Shown: positions 26,196 through 35,011, counted from the stretch's first letter. The stretch is 54,837 nucleotides of DNA from Nodosilinea sp. LEGE 07298 (GCF_015207265.1 NZ_JADEXE010000012.1:1-54837); one strand, 5' to 3'. Notes: generated by a model from the sequence alone, not told the origin. Numbers and translations: made by a program.

Positions 26196-27872
26196 ATGAC
26201 CTATTCCCCCGACAATGCGCTGATCATCCAGAGCGATCGCACCGTTCTGCTCGACGTCCACGCCCCCAAAGCCGAGGCGGCCCAGGCGGCGATCGCGCCC
26301 TTTGCGGAGCTGGTCAAAAGCCCCGAACACATCCACACCTACCGCCTCAGTCCTCTCAGCATTTGGAATGCCCGCGCCGCCGGAATGCCCGTTGCCGATA
26401 TGGTGGCGGCCCTTCAGGACCATGCCAAATACCCCATGCCCGAGTCGGTGGCCCAGGAACTGGAAGCCCTCGGTCAACGGTATGGCCTGACCACCCTGAA
26501 AGCGGGAACGGGTGGAGATTTGCTGTTACAGGTCGCCGATCAACCCCTGGCAGAACTGCTGCAGCGCCAGGAGCAGGTGGGGCCACTGCTGGGAGAGCGG
26601 TTGTCGCCCACCACCTTTGCGATCGCCCTAGGCTATCGCGGCGTTCTCAAGCAGGCGCTGCTGACCGCAGGCTATCCGGCAGAAGATCTGGCCGGTTATC
26701 TGACGGGGGATGCGTTGCCCCTAGACCTCCTATCGACCACTCGCAGCGGCGAACCCTTTCACCTGCGGCCCTACCAGAAAACGGCGGCAGATCTGTTTTA
26801 CCAGGCCGGGCATGCCAGGGGTGGCAGCGGGGTGATCGTCCTCCCCTGTGGTGCGGGTAAAACCATGGTGGGCATGGCGGCGATGGCGGTGATCCAGCAA
26901 AAGACGCTGATCCTCACCAGCAGCCTCACCTCCGTCCACCAGTGGCAACGGGAACTGGTGGATAAAACCACCCTAACCGCCGACCAGATTGCCAAGTATA
27001 GCGGTCAACAAAAAGCCACTGGGCCAGTTACCCTGGCCACCTACCAAATCCTCACCTATCGGGCCAGTCAAGACGACGACTTTCTGCATCTGGGGTTGTT
27101 TGATCAGCAATCCTGGGGGTTGATTATCTACGACGAAGTTCACCTCCTGCCCGCGCCTGTCTTTCGCATCACCGCCCAACTCCAGGCCCGTCGTCGCCTG
27201 GGCCTAACGGCTACCCTAATTCGCGAAGATGGCCGAGAAGGGGATGTGTTCACCCTGATTGGCCCCAAACGCTACGACGTGCCCTGGCGTGAATTAGAGG
27301 GGCAGGGGTTTATTGCCGCCGCCGACTGTACAGAAATTCGCATTCCCCAAACCAAGGAACGGCAGATGGAATACGCCACGGCGGGACGACGGTACCAGTT
27401 TCGCATCGCCGCCGAAAATCCCCTCAAGTTAGACGTGGTGCAAGCCGTGCTGGAACAAGAAGCTGGCCACCGAATTTTAATTATTGGTGAATACCTGGAT
27501 CAGCTCCAGGCCATCGCCCAGCGGGTAGACTTTCCCCTGATTACCGGCAAGACCAGTCAGCCAGAGCGCGATCGCCTCTATGCCAGTTTTCGCAATGGCG
27601 AGATTTCCGGCCTCATCCTCTCGCGAGTCGGCAACTTTGCCCTCGACCTGCCCGACGCCGATGTGTTGATTCAGGTCTCTGGTAAATACGGTTCTCGCCA
27701 AGAAGAAGCTCAGCGGTTAGGTCGGGTGCTGCGGCCCAAGTCGGATGGCCGCAGCGCTCAGTTTTATACGCTGGTGTCGCAGCGCACCTGTGAGGAGGAG
27801 TTTGCCCAGCATCGCCAGTTGTTTTTAACAGAACAGGGCTATCGTTATCACATTCAGTTTTGGGAGGTTTAG
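26196..27872 (+). CDS. XPB/Ssl2-family DEAD/DEAH-box helicase
   Basis: The 558-aa protein has the XPB layout: an N-terminal helicase-associated domain (NALIIQSDRTVLLDVHAP), a linker with FHLRPYQKTAADLF, Walker A LPCGAGKTMVG (near 218), the variant DEAD box YDEVHLLP (near 314), motif III LTATLIREDGREGD with the XPB RED motif, and the C-terminal RecA lobe ending QEEAQRLGRVLRPKSDG. XPB unwinds DNA 3'-5' and in bacteria often works with a nuclease or accessory protein. The probable accessory gene is at 21690-23570. ATG 26196 is preferred over an upstream TTG at 26187. Confidence 0.88.
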   Translation: MTYSPDNALIIQSDRTVLLDVHAPKAEAAQAAIAPFAELVKSPEHIHTYRLSPLSIWNARAAGMPVADMVAALQDHAKYPMPESVAQELEALGQRYGLTTLKAGTGGDLLLQVADQPLAELLQRQEQVGPLLGERLSPTTFAIALGYRGVLKQALLTAGYPAEDLAGYLTGDALPLDLLSTTRSGEPFHLRPYQKTAADLFYQAGHARGGSGVIVLPCGAGKTMVGMAAMAVIQQKTLILTSSLTSVHQWQRELVDKTTLTADQIAKYSGQQKATGPVTLATYQILTYRASQDDDFLHLGLFDQQSWGLIIYDEVHLLPAPVFRITAQLQARRRLGLTATLIREDGREGDVFTLIGPKRYDVPWRELEGQGFIAAADCTEIRIPQTKERQMEYATAGRRYQFRIAAENPLKLDVVQAVLEQEAGHRILIIGEYLDQLQAIAQRVDFPLITGKTSQPERDRLYASFRNGEISGLILSRVGNFALDLPDADVLIQVSGKYGSRQEEAQRLGRVLRPKSDGRSAQFYTLVSQRTCEEEFAQHRQLFLTEQGYRYHIQFWEV

Positions 27873-28170
27873 CCGCGTTAAGGGCTGCCCAGGGGGCCAC
27901 CGACTCATCGGTGCCACTGCGGGCCAGCAGTTGGATGTGTGCAAATTTAGGGCCAGACTGTCAATCTGAGTCGCCCGGTTCGCCTGAACTGCCCCTTGGA
28001 ATGTCCCAGTTTTTTTCTATTGAACGATGGGTGATAGGTTAAGCTCAGCGCTGATTTGTCAAGAGATGTTCGAGAGGATGCCCAAGTAGGGGCTGAGGTG
28101 AGGTTTTTCGGGGGTTTACGGAGAGCTTTAATGACGCAGAGGTTAAAGTTTTGGTAGTGCATTAGTGTAC

Positions 28171-29656
28171 CTGGAGTTTAGACTAAGCCCACAGAAAAAA
28201 GCGGCCTGAGCCAGGCTCAGGCAGCTTTTTAGCCGAAGCTGAGAAAGCACAACCAATCTCAGTGATGGCCTATGACCTACAATAGCTTGTACGGATTCCG
28301 ACACCGCGCCCATCAGTATCTGGGCCGGGCTCACGACGCGACCTTTGAGCTGGTCGATGCGGTACTGACGACCCGTCATCTCTATAGCTTTGCGGAACTT
28401 TCGCAGTCGCCTCTGTTTCGACGGCAGTGGTCGAGTGCCTATGAAGCGCTCCAAGATAGTCGCCCTCAACGGCAGCGGTTGAGGCGACTGTATCTAGAGC
28501 AAATTCCAAACAAGGGTCCCATTGTTCTAGCAGGAGACCATACCGGGTGGCCCCGCCCGGAGGCCAAGCGGTTGCGGGAACGCACCCATGAGCATCAGGC
28601 CAAGAGCGGCGGGAACCTGGGACCGGTAAGTCTCGGGCAAGGGTATAGCACCGTGGCCTGGATTCCTGAAACCGAGGGCAGTTGGGCGCTGCCCTTACGC
28701 CATGAGCGCATCACGAGTTGGGAGAGCCCGATTAGCTTAGCCGCCTTTCAACTCAGACAAGTGTGCCAACACTTACCCCATCGACCCTTGAGCCTGTGGG
28801 ATAGCGAATATGGCTGTGCCAGCTTTGTGCTGAAAACAGCGGACATCCAGGCTGACAAGCTGATGCGCCTGCGCTCTAATCGCAATCTCTGGGGGGCACC
28901 GCCCCCCTATTCAGGTCACGGACGGCCCCGAGTCCATGGCGACTGTTTCAAGCTCAATGACCCAGCGACCTGGCGAGAGGCCGACGCTGGGCTAACCGTC
29001 GTGCATCCGACACTGGGGTCGGTGCGGGTGCGCAGCTGGCACCCGATGCATTTTCGCCAGGCAGCGAAGCATCCGATGACCCTAATTCAGGTGCAACGGC
29101 TTGACGAGGACGGACAGCCCCGCTCGACTCGGCCGTTGTGGTTAGTCTGGGTTGGCGACACGATGCCCGACCTTGAGCACCTGTGGCAACGCTACCTCAG
29201 GCGCTTTGCCCTAGAGCACTGGTATCGATTCCTGAAGCAGCGCCTCCACTGGACGGTGCCCAAACTCGGTGAACCCAAAGCTGCCGAGCGCTGGAGCGAT
29301 CTGATGCCCTTGGCGACCTGGCAACTCTGGCTCGCCCGAGACCTCGTACAGGATTCCCCTCTGCCCTGGCAGAAAACCCTGCCTCTCCTCACCCCCGGAC
29401 GGGTCGCTGATTCCATTGCCACACTTTTAGCCCGTTTGGGGACACCGACCACTCCCCCCAAACCCCGAGGTAAGTCTCCGGGCTGGCCCAAAGGCCAAAA
29501 GCGTAACCGCAAACCTCGCTATCCCACCGTCAGAAAACGCGCGAGTCGTCCTAAAAAAACCTCAAAAACCGTCGCTTAGCTCTCGGACCATCCTCGAGTA
29601 GTCGATATTTCTCCCCTCTGACGGCAGGGGGAAATTCGCTTTAGTCTAAACTCCAA
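28171..29656 (+). mobile_element. Nested DDE insertion sequence inside the IS1 left end
   Basis: Its ends are CTGGAGTTTAGACTAA (28171-28186) and, inverted, TTAGTCTAAACTCCAA (29641-29656): 16-bp repeats with one mismatch. The 7-bp direct repeat AGTGTAC flanks them (28164-28170 and 29657-29663), as expected for a target duplication. The 1486-bp element carries one transposase gene. Hairpins lie near both ends (near 28205 and 29616). It entered the IS1 element only 11 bp from its left terminus. Confidence 0.88.
28272..29579 (+). CDS. DDE transposase of the nested IS (NF041680-like)
   Basis: The 435-aa protein resembles IS4-superfamily/IS701-like transposases, closest by eye to the cyanobacterial NF041680 type. 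Likely catalytic acids lie in LAGDHTGW (near 93), LWDSEYGC (near 175) and FALEHWYRFLKQ (near 315). The C-terminus is strongly basic (KPRGKSPGWPKGQKRNRKPR), consistent with DNA binding. It is intact from ATG 28272 to the stop. Confidence 0.85.
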   Translation: MTYNSLYGFRHRAHQYLGRAHDATFELVDAVLTTRHLYSFAELSQSPLFRRQWSSAYEALQDSRPQRQRLRRLYLEQIPNKGPIVLAGDHTGWPRPEAKRLRERTHEHQAKSGGNLGPVSLGQGYSTVAWIPETEGSWALPLRHERITSWESPISLAAFQLRQVCQHLPHRPLSLWDSEYGCASFVLKTADIQADKLMRLRSNRNLWGAPPPYSGHGRPRVHGDCFKLNDPATWREADAGLTVVHPTLGSVRVRSWHPMHFRQAAKHPMTLIQVQRLDEDGQPRSTRPLWLVWVGDTMPDLEHLWQRYLRRFALEHWYRFLKQRLHWTVPKLGEPKAAERWSDLMPLATWQLWLARDLVQDSPLPWQKTLPLLTPGRVADSIATLLARLGTPTTPPKPRGKSPGWPKGQKRNRKPRYPTVRKRASRPKKTSKTVA

Positions 29657-29715
29657 AGTGTACGGGACGGAGGAAAATCAGGCTACGCCATCGCGATGAA
29701 AAGGAAGCCAGTCCC

Positions 29716-30480
29716 ATGACGATTGAGATGACCTGTCCCACCTGTGGGTCTCACGATATCTCCAAGAACGGCACCACCCACCGAGGGAAACAAAACTACA
29801 AGTGTCGGGACTGTGAGCGTCAATTCGTCGACAATCCGCAATGGCAACCGAAGCCGAAGGAGACGAAGACACTCGTGAATCGGCTGTTACACGAGAAGAT
29901 TCCACTGGCGGGCATTGCCCGGGCCGCTAGGGTGTCACAGAGTTGGCTACAAGCCCATGCCAATGCCGTCTATGCAGCGGTTCCTCAAACGGCGGAGGTG
30001 TTACCCAAACCCGAAGGTTCCTTGAGGGTGCAGATGGATGAACTGTGGTCATTTGTGGGTCACAAAGGGAATAAACAATGGGTCTGGTTAGCGATGGATG
30101 CCGAGACCCGCGAAATCCTTGGGTGTCATATCGGGGATCGTTCTCGGGAATCGGCCATGGCGCTCTGGCAGTCTATTCCAGCAGTCTATCGACAATGCGC
30201 CAAGGTCTATACCGACTTCTGGGAAGCCTACGTCACGGTCATTCCGAGTAAACAGCATGAGGCCGTGGGCAAAGACAGCGGCTTGACCAGTTATATCGAG
30301 CGCCTGAACAACACGCTGAGGCAGCGGGTTTCCCGACTGGTGAGGAAGACCCTGTCGTTCTCCAAGAAGATCGAGAATCACAGCGGAGCCATCTGGCTGT
30401 TCATCCATGACTACAATCGCCAAATCAGACAGAAGCTGGCAGAGCAAGGTCATCCCGTTTTTTCTTCTGCCCTGCACTAA
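29716..30480 (+). CDS. IS1-family transposase (single-frame InsAB)
   Basis: The 254-aa protein has an N-terminal zinc ribbon (CPTCGSHDISKNG, then YKCRDCERQF), a helix-turn-helix (IPLAGIARAARVSQSWLQAH) and an IS1-type DDE domain (RVQMDELWSFVGHKGNKQWV, then VYTDFWEAY and GLTSYIERLNNTLRQRVSRL). InsA and InsB functions are fused without a frameshift. The stop lies at the right terminal repeat. Confidence 0.9.
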   Translation: MTIEMTCPTCGSHDISKNGTTHRGKQNYKCRDCERQFVDNPQWQPKPKETKTLVNRLLHEKIPLAGIARAARVSQSWLQAHANAVYAAVPQTAEVLPKPEGSLRVQMDELWSFVGHKGNKQWVWLAMDAETREILGCHIGDRSRESAMALWQSIPAVYRQCAKVYTDFWEAYVTVIPSKQHEAVGKDSGLTSYIERLNNTLRQRVSRLVRKTLSFSKKIENHSGAIWLFIHDYNRQIRQKLAEQGHPVFSSALH

Positions 30481-30525
30481 AATGCACTACCAAAGTTTTG
30501 TGGGGCAACCAAATAGGCCACGGGG

Positions 30526-31062
30526 TCAGTGGCTAAGCCCCGATTGTACGCTTGCCTGGGGAACTGCAAATAGCTCCTGCTTGAGCACCTGAGCATAGAT
30601 GCTGTCTCTGGTGCTTTCCGCGATCGCCTTCCAATCCTCTTGGGAGAGCACCTTGCCAAAAACTGCTCGAATCTCGGTGTGAACCGTCTCGGTCATCTCC
30701 CATTCCCCCTGCGGTTTCGAGAGCTTCGCTTCCAGCAGCGCCATCAAAGTTTCCTGAATATCAGCTTCGGGCTGATGAAGCCGCGCCATAACCAACTCCT
30801 GGCCCTTGACTTCAGCCGCCTCTGTCCCAATACCCAGATCCCACTCAGTCACCAGCTGCTGCCATGCTTGCATCACCATGGAACGCAGCTCGGTAAAGTG
30901 GCTGTAACCCTTGGGGTTAGCCATCACTGCCCCCAAGTGGGAACCCCAGCCGTATCCTGCCAGCGCCTCACAATCCACCGACTCTTCCCGACGAGCCGAC
31001 GCTTCAAACCAGGCGTCATCGTCCAGTAAATCCATGACATTGAAGTCATCCTGCATCATCAT
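30526..31062 (-). CDS. Hypothetical protein of the plasmid-like block
   Basis: The 178-aa acidic, mostly helical protein starts MMMQDDFNVMDLLDDDAWFE behind a GAGG ribosome site. No domain is recognised. The stop is only 26 bp from the IS1 target duplication, so IS1 inserted just beyond this gene. It is the last of a leftward run of genes between about 36200 and 30526. Confidence 0.55.
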   Translation of the reverse strand: MMMQDDFNVMDLLDDDAWFEASARREESVDCEALAGYGWGSHLGAVMANPKGYSHFTELRSMVMQAWQQLVTEWDLGIGTEAAEVKGQELVMARLHQPEADIQETLMALLEAKLSKPQGEWEMTETVHTEIRAVFGKVLSQEDWKAIAESTRDSIYAQVLKQELFAVPQASVQSGLSH

Positions 31063-31084
31063 TCGTTCCTCGAATCGACGGTAC

Positions 31085-31480
31085 TCAAGGCATGTCAGGG
31101 TAGGTCAGAAGGTTAAGGGCTCGAATAAATCGAAAGTCGCGCTGATTCTTGCTGAGGAGAGGAATTTGGTTCTCGATCGCCGTAGCAGCAACCAAGGAAT
31201 CAGCAATTAACAGGCCATGGCTGAGGAAATAGTCTTGCAGTAGTTGGGTGGCACGTTCGCTGACCTGGCTTGTGAGAGTCAGCACCTGGAACTGAGCCAG
31301 GAATCGGGTCAAAGCCTGTAGTTCGGCTTTATTACGACATCCAACTGTCAGTTCCATAACGGTAATCGTAGAGACCGCCAGGATGGATGTCTGGCTTTCA
31401 TAGGCGAGGCGGGGCTTAGCGATCGCGTCGTTGTTGGCGACATCGATGAGGATGTCAGTATCTACCAGGAGTTGAGCCAT
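31085..31480 (-). CDS. vapC: PIN-domain ribonuclease toxin VapC
   Basis: The 131-aa protein is a PIN-domain RNase with acidic residues in LLVDTDILIDVAN (Asp7), VSTITVMELTVG (Glu near 42), LLIADSLVAATA (Asp near 92) and an acidic residue in KNQRDF (near 114). VapC toxins cleave tRNA or rRNA and are held by their antitoxin. The antitoxin gene ends 1 bp before it in the same orientation. Confidence 0.85.
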   Translation of the reverse strand: MAQLLVDTDILIDVANNDAIAKPRLAYESQTSILAVSTITVMELTVGCRNKAELQALTRFLAQFQVLTLTSQVSERATQLLQDYFLSHGLLIADSLVAATAIENQIPLLSKNQRDFRFIRALNLLTYPDMP

Positions 31481-31481
31481 A

Positions 31482-31718
31482 TCAACTGCGCCAGTGCTGT
31501 TGCCGCACTTGCCGCACCCAGGTCGTGCTGTCTTGCATCTCAGGGCGATCGCTCCACATACCTACAAACGGCTCATTGTCCAAGTCAAGGGGCTTAGGAG
31601 AAGGGCTCGCAGAGGCGGAATAGCGTTGCTTAAGGAACGCCACGAAATCGACTACAAGCTGCTGAGCGGTAGTCGGCAAGGTGGAAATATCGTCTCTTAG
31701 TTGTTCAAACTCAGGCAT
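31482..31718 (-). CDS. vapB: VapB-type antitoxin (DUF2281-like)
   Basis: The 78-aa protein (MPEFEQLRDDISTLPTTAQQ, then LVVDFVAFLKQRY) matches the DUF2281-type antitoxins usually found in front of cyanobacterial PIN toxins. The helical N-terminus would dimerise and bind DNA, and the tail (MWSDRPEM, then WVRQVRQQHW) would block the toxin. It is the first gene of the two-gene unit. Confidence 0.78.
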   Translation of the reverse strand: MPEFEQLRDDISTLPTTAQQLVVDFVAFLKQRYSASASPSPKPLDLDNEPFVGMWSDRPEMQDSTTWVRQVRQQHWRS

Positions 31719-31925
31719 GGGTGTTTCTCTGGATCAAGCGGTGGTTAAGACGAAGCCAATTTCAGGATGGGCTGAACCTGTTGTCTAATTTCTCCCCAGT
31801 AATGGAGGCGATGTTCCCAGTAGAGGTTTTGGGCTGCAAGAGCATGACGGGTAGTCAGTTGTCTCTTAAGCGCCGCAAAGGACTACCTCTATTGAATCTC
31901 AATTCCACAGGATTAGCGGCCAAGC

Positions 31926-32423
31926 TCATCGAGACATCTTGAGCTGGACAGGCTCCTCAGACAGATCAAACATCACCTCAAAGACCCCCTGCGGAATATG
32001 TCGCCGCATGGCCCTGAGGTGGTCATCCGCATCCTGCCGGTTCCGAAAGCGAGTAATGACCGATCGCTGCACGGCGTCTCGAATCATCACGATCGCCCAG
32101 GGCCGACAATCAGGATGCAGCTCGGCGTCTGAGGCTAGAACCTGTCGCCAGGACAGCCGCTCTGGAGCCAGCACCGACTGGACAATTTCGGTGATTTGCT
32201 GTCTCACCGGACTCTCATCGATGGGATGCAGCACCCAGCCACTAATAGGGACGGGCTGAAAGCTGAGCCGGTAGCTTTGAGCATCCGTGGCCGTAATCGC
32301 CCAAATGGGCTGCTTGGGCTGTTTGCGTGTGCGAAAGCCAACTTGATGAAGGGCGCTCTGAATGCGCTGAATCTCGGCGGCGACTCGGTGACCTTCTGGG
32401 CCAGTCTGACATGGTTGAAGCAT
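31926..32423 (-). CDS. Hypothetical protein
   Basis: A 165-aa protein, MLQPCQTGPEGHRVAAEIQR onward. I prefer ATG 32423, which has a GAGG ribosome site; an in-frame ATG at 32444 would add seven residues. No known domain. The run QSVLAPERLSWRQVLASDAE and the tail HLRAMRRHIPQGVFEVMFD suggest a folded alpha/beta protein. It lies in the leftward plasmid-like block. The 200 bp after its stop, up to the vapB start, hold nothing recognisable. Confidence 0.5.
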   Translation of the reverse strand: MLQPCQTGPEGHRVAAEIQRIQSALHQVGFRTRKQPKQPIWAITATDAQSYRLSFQPVPISGWVLHPIDESPVRQQITEIVQSVLAPERLSWRQVLASDAELHPDCRPWAIVMIRDAVQRSVITRFRNRQDADDHLRAMRRHIPQGVFEVMFDLSEEPVQLKMSR

Positions 32424-32536
32424 GATGTAAAACCTCGATGGCATGGGCGTTGAGGTGAGCGATTCAGGATCATTCGCTCACCCTACGTAGAGGATTTTTG
32501 AAAAGACAGATCCAATGGATCTTGAAAAAGGCAGAC

Positions 32537-32866
32537 TTATATGCTGGTTCCACCAGGGTGTTCTGGTTCTGAACTCGACAGATCTGGGCACAGCAGTTGC
32601 AGCAGGTCAGTCGGCATCGTCTCGAAGTGCTCCAGCAGGAAGTCCATTAGCGCTAGATGCCACAGATCACTCGCCTGGGGCGAGCGATACTCCGGGCCTT
32701 GCTTAAACCAGCGTCGTACTGTGACCGGAGAGCGCGAGCAAATAGCCGCAATGACTTCGTAGCTAACGCCCCATTTGCTGTAGAACGCCCTGGGCGAGAG
32801 GCCCAAGCGGCACTGGGTGTAAAGCTGAATCAATTCCAATTCCCGATCAGTCAAGGGGCGAGTCAT
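32537..32866 (-). CDS. Small helix-turn-helix protein
   Basis: The 109-aa protein reads LTDRELELIQLYTQCRLGLS, then YEVIAAICSRSPVTVRRWFK, a helix-turn-helix similar to those of transposon-linked or sigma-like regulators. It begins with an ATGA overlap on the preceding gene's stop, so the two are co-translated. A role in controlling the block is a guess. Confidence 0.6.
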   Translation of the reverse strand: MTRPLTDRELELIQLYTQCRLGLSPRAFYSKWGVSYEVIAAICSRSPVTVRRWFKQGPEYRSPQASDLWHLALMDFLLEHFETMPTDLLQLLCPDLSSSEPEHPGGTSI

Positions 32867-33363
32867 GGCATTGTCTCCAGGTCATCTTCCCAGGCGCTAT
32901 CGGCCAGTACCTGTCCGGTGGGATCACTCAGCCAAACCAGGTAGTTCCAGGCCCAGCAGCCCCGGTGATGAGCATAGGCAAAGTAGCGACCGATGACGGT
33001 GCCGGTCGTCAGGGTATCGGCAGTCCAGCGAACAGGGTCGCCGTACAGAAACACCGGCAACGGCGCTGCCTCAGGGAAATTGACCGGTAGACACCGCATG
33101 GGATGGCGAACCCGGATTTTGATCGGGGGCAGATCAAGGCTCTCTCCAGAACGCAGGGCATGGAGATAGGTCGCAAGCAGCTTGCCAGAGAGCGATCGCG
33201 CCAATTGATGAATCAGCAACGCCGCCAGCGCTTCGGCTTCCTCCACACTCAGATGCATCCAGGCGGCATCAAAGTAGGTATCGGAGAAGTTGCCCAGGCG
33301 ATCAATCAACGCAGAAACGTTAAAGTCTCGGGTAGGGGCGGCTTCAATCGGTGTAGATGACAT
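32863..33363 (-). CDS. Hypothetical protein coupled to the HTH gene
   Basis: A 166-aa protein (MSSTPIEAAPTRDFNVSALI onward) with a good ribosome site (GGAGA) six bases before the ATG. The C-terminal half has several aromatic residues (YFAYAHHRGCWAWNYLVWL). No domain recognised. It overlaps the HTH gene by 4 nt and follows a strong terminator of the upstream gene. Confidence 0.55.
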   Translation of the reverse strand: MSSTPIEAAPTRDFNVSALIDRLGNFSDTYFDAAWMHLSVEEAEALAALLIHQLARSLSGKLLATYLHALRSGESLDLPPIKIRVRHPMRCLPVNFPEAAPLPVFLYGDPVRWTADTLTTGTVIGRYFAYAHHRGCWAWNYLVWLSDPTGQVLADSAWEDDLETMP

Positions 33364-33373
33364 AGAACATCTC

Positions 33374-33408
33374 CAAAAGAAAAGCCCCCGATGGGTGTCA
33401 TCAGGGGC
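33374..33408 (-). terminator. Rho-independent terminator after the PAPS-reductase-like gene
   Basis: On the minus strand GCCCCTGATG and CATCGGGGGC form a 10-bp stem around the loop ACACC, followed directly by TTTTCTTTT. It lies 22 bp past the stop of the leftward gene ending at 33430. Confidence 0.82.
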
Positions 33409-33429
33409 GGTGGCAAAGATTGAACGGGT

Positions 33430-34698
33430 TTACAGAAGCGAAAGCTGGAGGGATTCTCCGAACTTCAGCTCAATGGTGTCGCCGGTTAAGGCATACCAGC
33501 GTTCGCGAAACTTACTCAGGTTGCGGCACTTGTCCTCGGCCTGGTGAATGGTGGCAACAAAGAACTCTTCCCAGGCGGGATACTGCTTCTCAATGCGCTT
33601 GTGGACGTAGAAACGTTGACCGTGCTGCTCAATTACGGGTTTGCCGTAGCGCTGAGCCAGTTCGCTCAGGCAGGAGTCGATGTAGGTGTGGTCGCCCGTT
33701 GTCACCACACAGTTGTAGCGATCGGCATCGACGCGAAACTTCCCCGGCTTGTCTTTGACCGGCAGCTGTCGGTAAATCCGGTAGACGTGATACAGCGCCC
33801 AGGTTTCTTGGGCCAGCCGTTGTTCGTAGCGCTTCAGGACGGCCTGGAGGTTATTGCGAACCACTAGGTCGTAGGCGGTTCCCGAGGAAAACAGATGCAT
33901 CCGGGGATTGTGGGCCAGGGCATTTTGCTCCATCAGCAGGGCTTGAGCGGCGGCTTCAGGGTCTCGCTGAAACCGCTCGACCGCCGTGCCACAGTCCTGA
34001 AACGGGCAAAAGCTACAGGCGGATTTTGCGAACCAGATGCCCCACTGGCGGTAAAGATACTGAAGGCAATCGTCTCGGCTCCAGCCCCATTCCACCAGGG
34101 GATAGATGTAGTCAAAGCCCCGGCAGCTATAGCCATCTGACTTGGCCACGCGCTTCGACTCTTCGCAGTTGTAGCCCAGATAGGGGCCAAAAGCATCGTC
34201 GATGTGATCAGCTAACCAGGCATCGAGCACTTCCCCTTTCCACCGCTGGGCGCAGATGTGGGGCCGTCCCAATCGCGGCACTGTGCCGGAGAGCAGCAGG
34301 TTTTGACTCAGCTTGAAATAACCCTCAATATGCAGCGTCTCCGGCGTTCGGGTGTCAGAGAGAACTACGTAACCGTCGCGCTTGCTGGCAGAGGCTTTGG
34401 CCACCTGCACCACGCGAACCCGGTGCTGTCGCAGCAGAGGAAACAGGTACGTTTCACAGAGGGTTTGGGTGTAGGGCATCTCATCACCCGTTTGGGCTGT
34501 GAGCACCACCAGGTCTGAGAGATTGGCGCACGGTCGATGCTCCGGCTCCAGCAGCCAGCGCAGCAGAATCGCGGTGCTCTCCACCCCCATGCCCCAGTTC
34601 AGGATATGGAGGTAGCGGCGAAGCACCAGTTGCTTGAACAAAAACAGCCCTGGCTCAAGAACAAACGCCAGGGCATACCAGGTTTTGGGGGATAGCAT
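33430..34698 (-). CDS. PAPS reductase/PP-loop ATPase-like protein (DndC-like fold)
   Basis: The 422-aa protein has a modified PP-loop, ILNWGMGVESTAILLRWL (residues 32-49), in place of SGGxDS, then VVLTAQTGDE, as in phosphoadenosine phosphosulfate reductase-like enzymes. A cysteine cluster SACSFCPFQDC (near 228) could bind Fe-S or zinc. Relatives range from sulfate assimilation to DNA phosphorothioation (DndC). Those on plasmids and phages are of unknown role, and here no dnd genes are nearby. The first 30 residues are hydrophobic and may be upstream of the true start, as family members often begin near HILNWG. Confidence 0.7.
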   Translation of the reverse strand: MLSPKTWYALAFVLEPGLFLFKQLVLRRYLHILNWGMGVESTAILLRWLLEPEHRPCANLSDLVVLTAQTGDEMPYTQTLCETYLFPLLRQHRVRVVQVAKASASKRDGYVVLSDTRTPETLHIEGYFKLSQNLLLSGTVPRLGRPHICAQRWKGEVLDAWLADHIDDAFGPYLGYNCEESKRVAKSDGYSCRGFDYIYPLVEWGWSRDDCLQYLYRQWGIWFAKSACSFCPFQDCGTAVERFQRDPEAAAQALLMEQNALAHNPRMHLFSSGTAYDLVVRNNLQAVLKRYEQRLAQETWALYHVYRIYRQLPVKDKPGKFRVDADRYNCVVTTGDHTYIDSCLSELAQRYGKPVIEQHGQRFYVHKRIEKQYPAWEEFFVATIHQAEDKCRNLSKFRERWYALTGDTIELKFGESLQLSLL

Positions 34699-34739
34699 GA
34701 TTGACCCCGAATGAAGAGTCGTGAGGGGAGTTATGGATA

Positions 34740-34943
34740 CTAGGCGACGCGGTCTTGCTGTTCGTTCAGTTGTAGAAACCCAGGGCCATTGCCCTCGGCA
34801 TCACACTGGGCAATAACGTAGAAAACGCGGGATTCGTCGGTCTTGGTGATGATCAGGTAAGGGTAGCCATCCTGGCTCAGGGCCGCGTGGCGCACCTGAC
34901 CACCAATCAGAGCTTTGAGGTCGTCTTCGTAGGGCAGTGGCAT
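34740..34943 (-). CDS. Small hypothetical protein
   Basis: A 67-aa frame, MPLPYEDDLKALIGGQVRHA then LSQDGYPYLIITKTDESRVF, with beta-strand-like alternation. Many neighbours in this block are of similar size. No family recognised. It lies between a terminator for the upstream DUF5895-like gene and the PAPS-reductase-like gene. Confidence 0.5.
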   Translation of the reverse strand: MPLPYEDDLKALIGGQVRHAALSQDGYPYLIITKTDESRVFYVIAQCDAEGNGPGFLQLNEQQDRVA

Positions 34944-34965
34944 GGTGAAGTCCTCTGAGGGGGAT

Positions 34966-35000
34966 TAAGAAAACAGCCCGAAGAAAGGTCTCCGGGCTGT
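34966..35000 (-). terminator. Rho-independent terminator after the DUF5895-like gene
   Basis: On the minus strand ACAGCCCG and CGGGCTGT make an 8-bp stem around a 12-nt loop, followed by TTTCTTAA. It is 12 bp past the stop at 35012. Confidence 0.75.
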
Positions 35001-35011
35001 GAACATCAGTT

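Larger units (their letters stand above)
28153..30491 (+). mobile_element. IS1-family element, interrupted by a nested IS
   Basis: The left end GGTAGTGCATT (28153-28163) is the inverse of AATGCACTACC (30481-30491). The element is flanked by the 8-bp duplication AAAGTTTT (28145-28152 and 30492-30499), the size expected for IS1. Removing the nested element and one copy of its duplication leaves about 846 bp, normal for this family. The transposase gene is intact on the right of the nested insertion, but its separation from the left terminus should hinder autonomous movement. Confidence 0.9.

Noticed and set aside
27873-28144. Possible leftward remnant reading GAVQANRATQIDSLALNLHT
   Set aside because: The frame breaks after about 35 residues and no family is recognised, so it does not support a pseudogene call. 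The gap is listed here as without a gene.
31719-31925. Short frames between the vapB start and the next gene
   Set aside because: No frame has a start with a ribosome site or any family resemblance.
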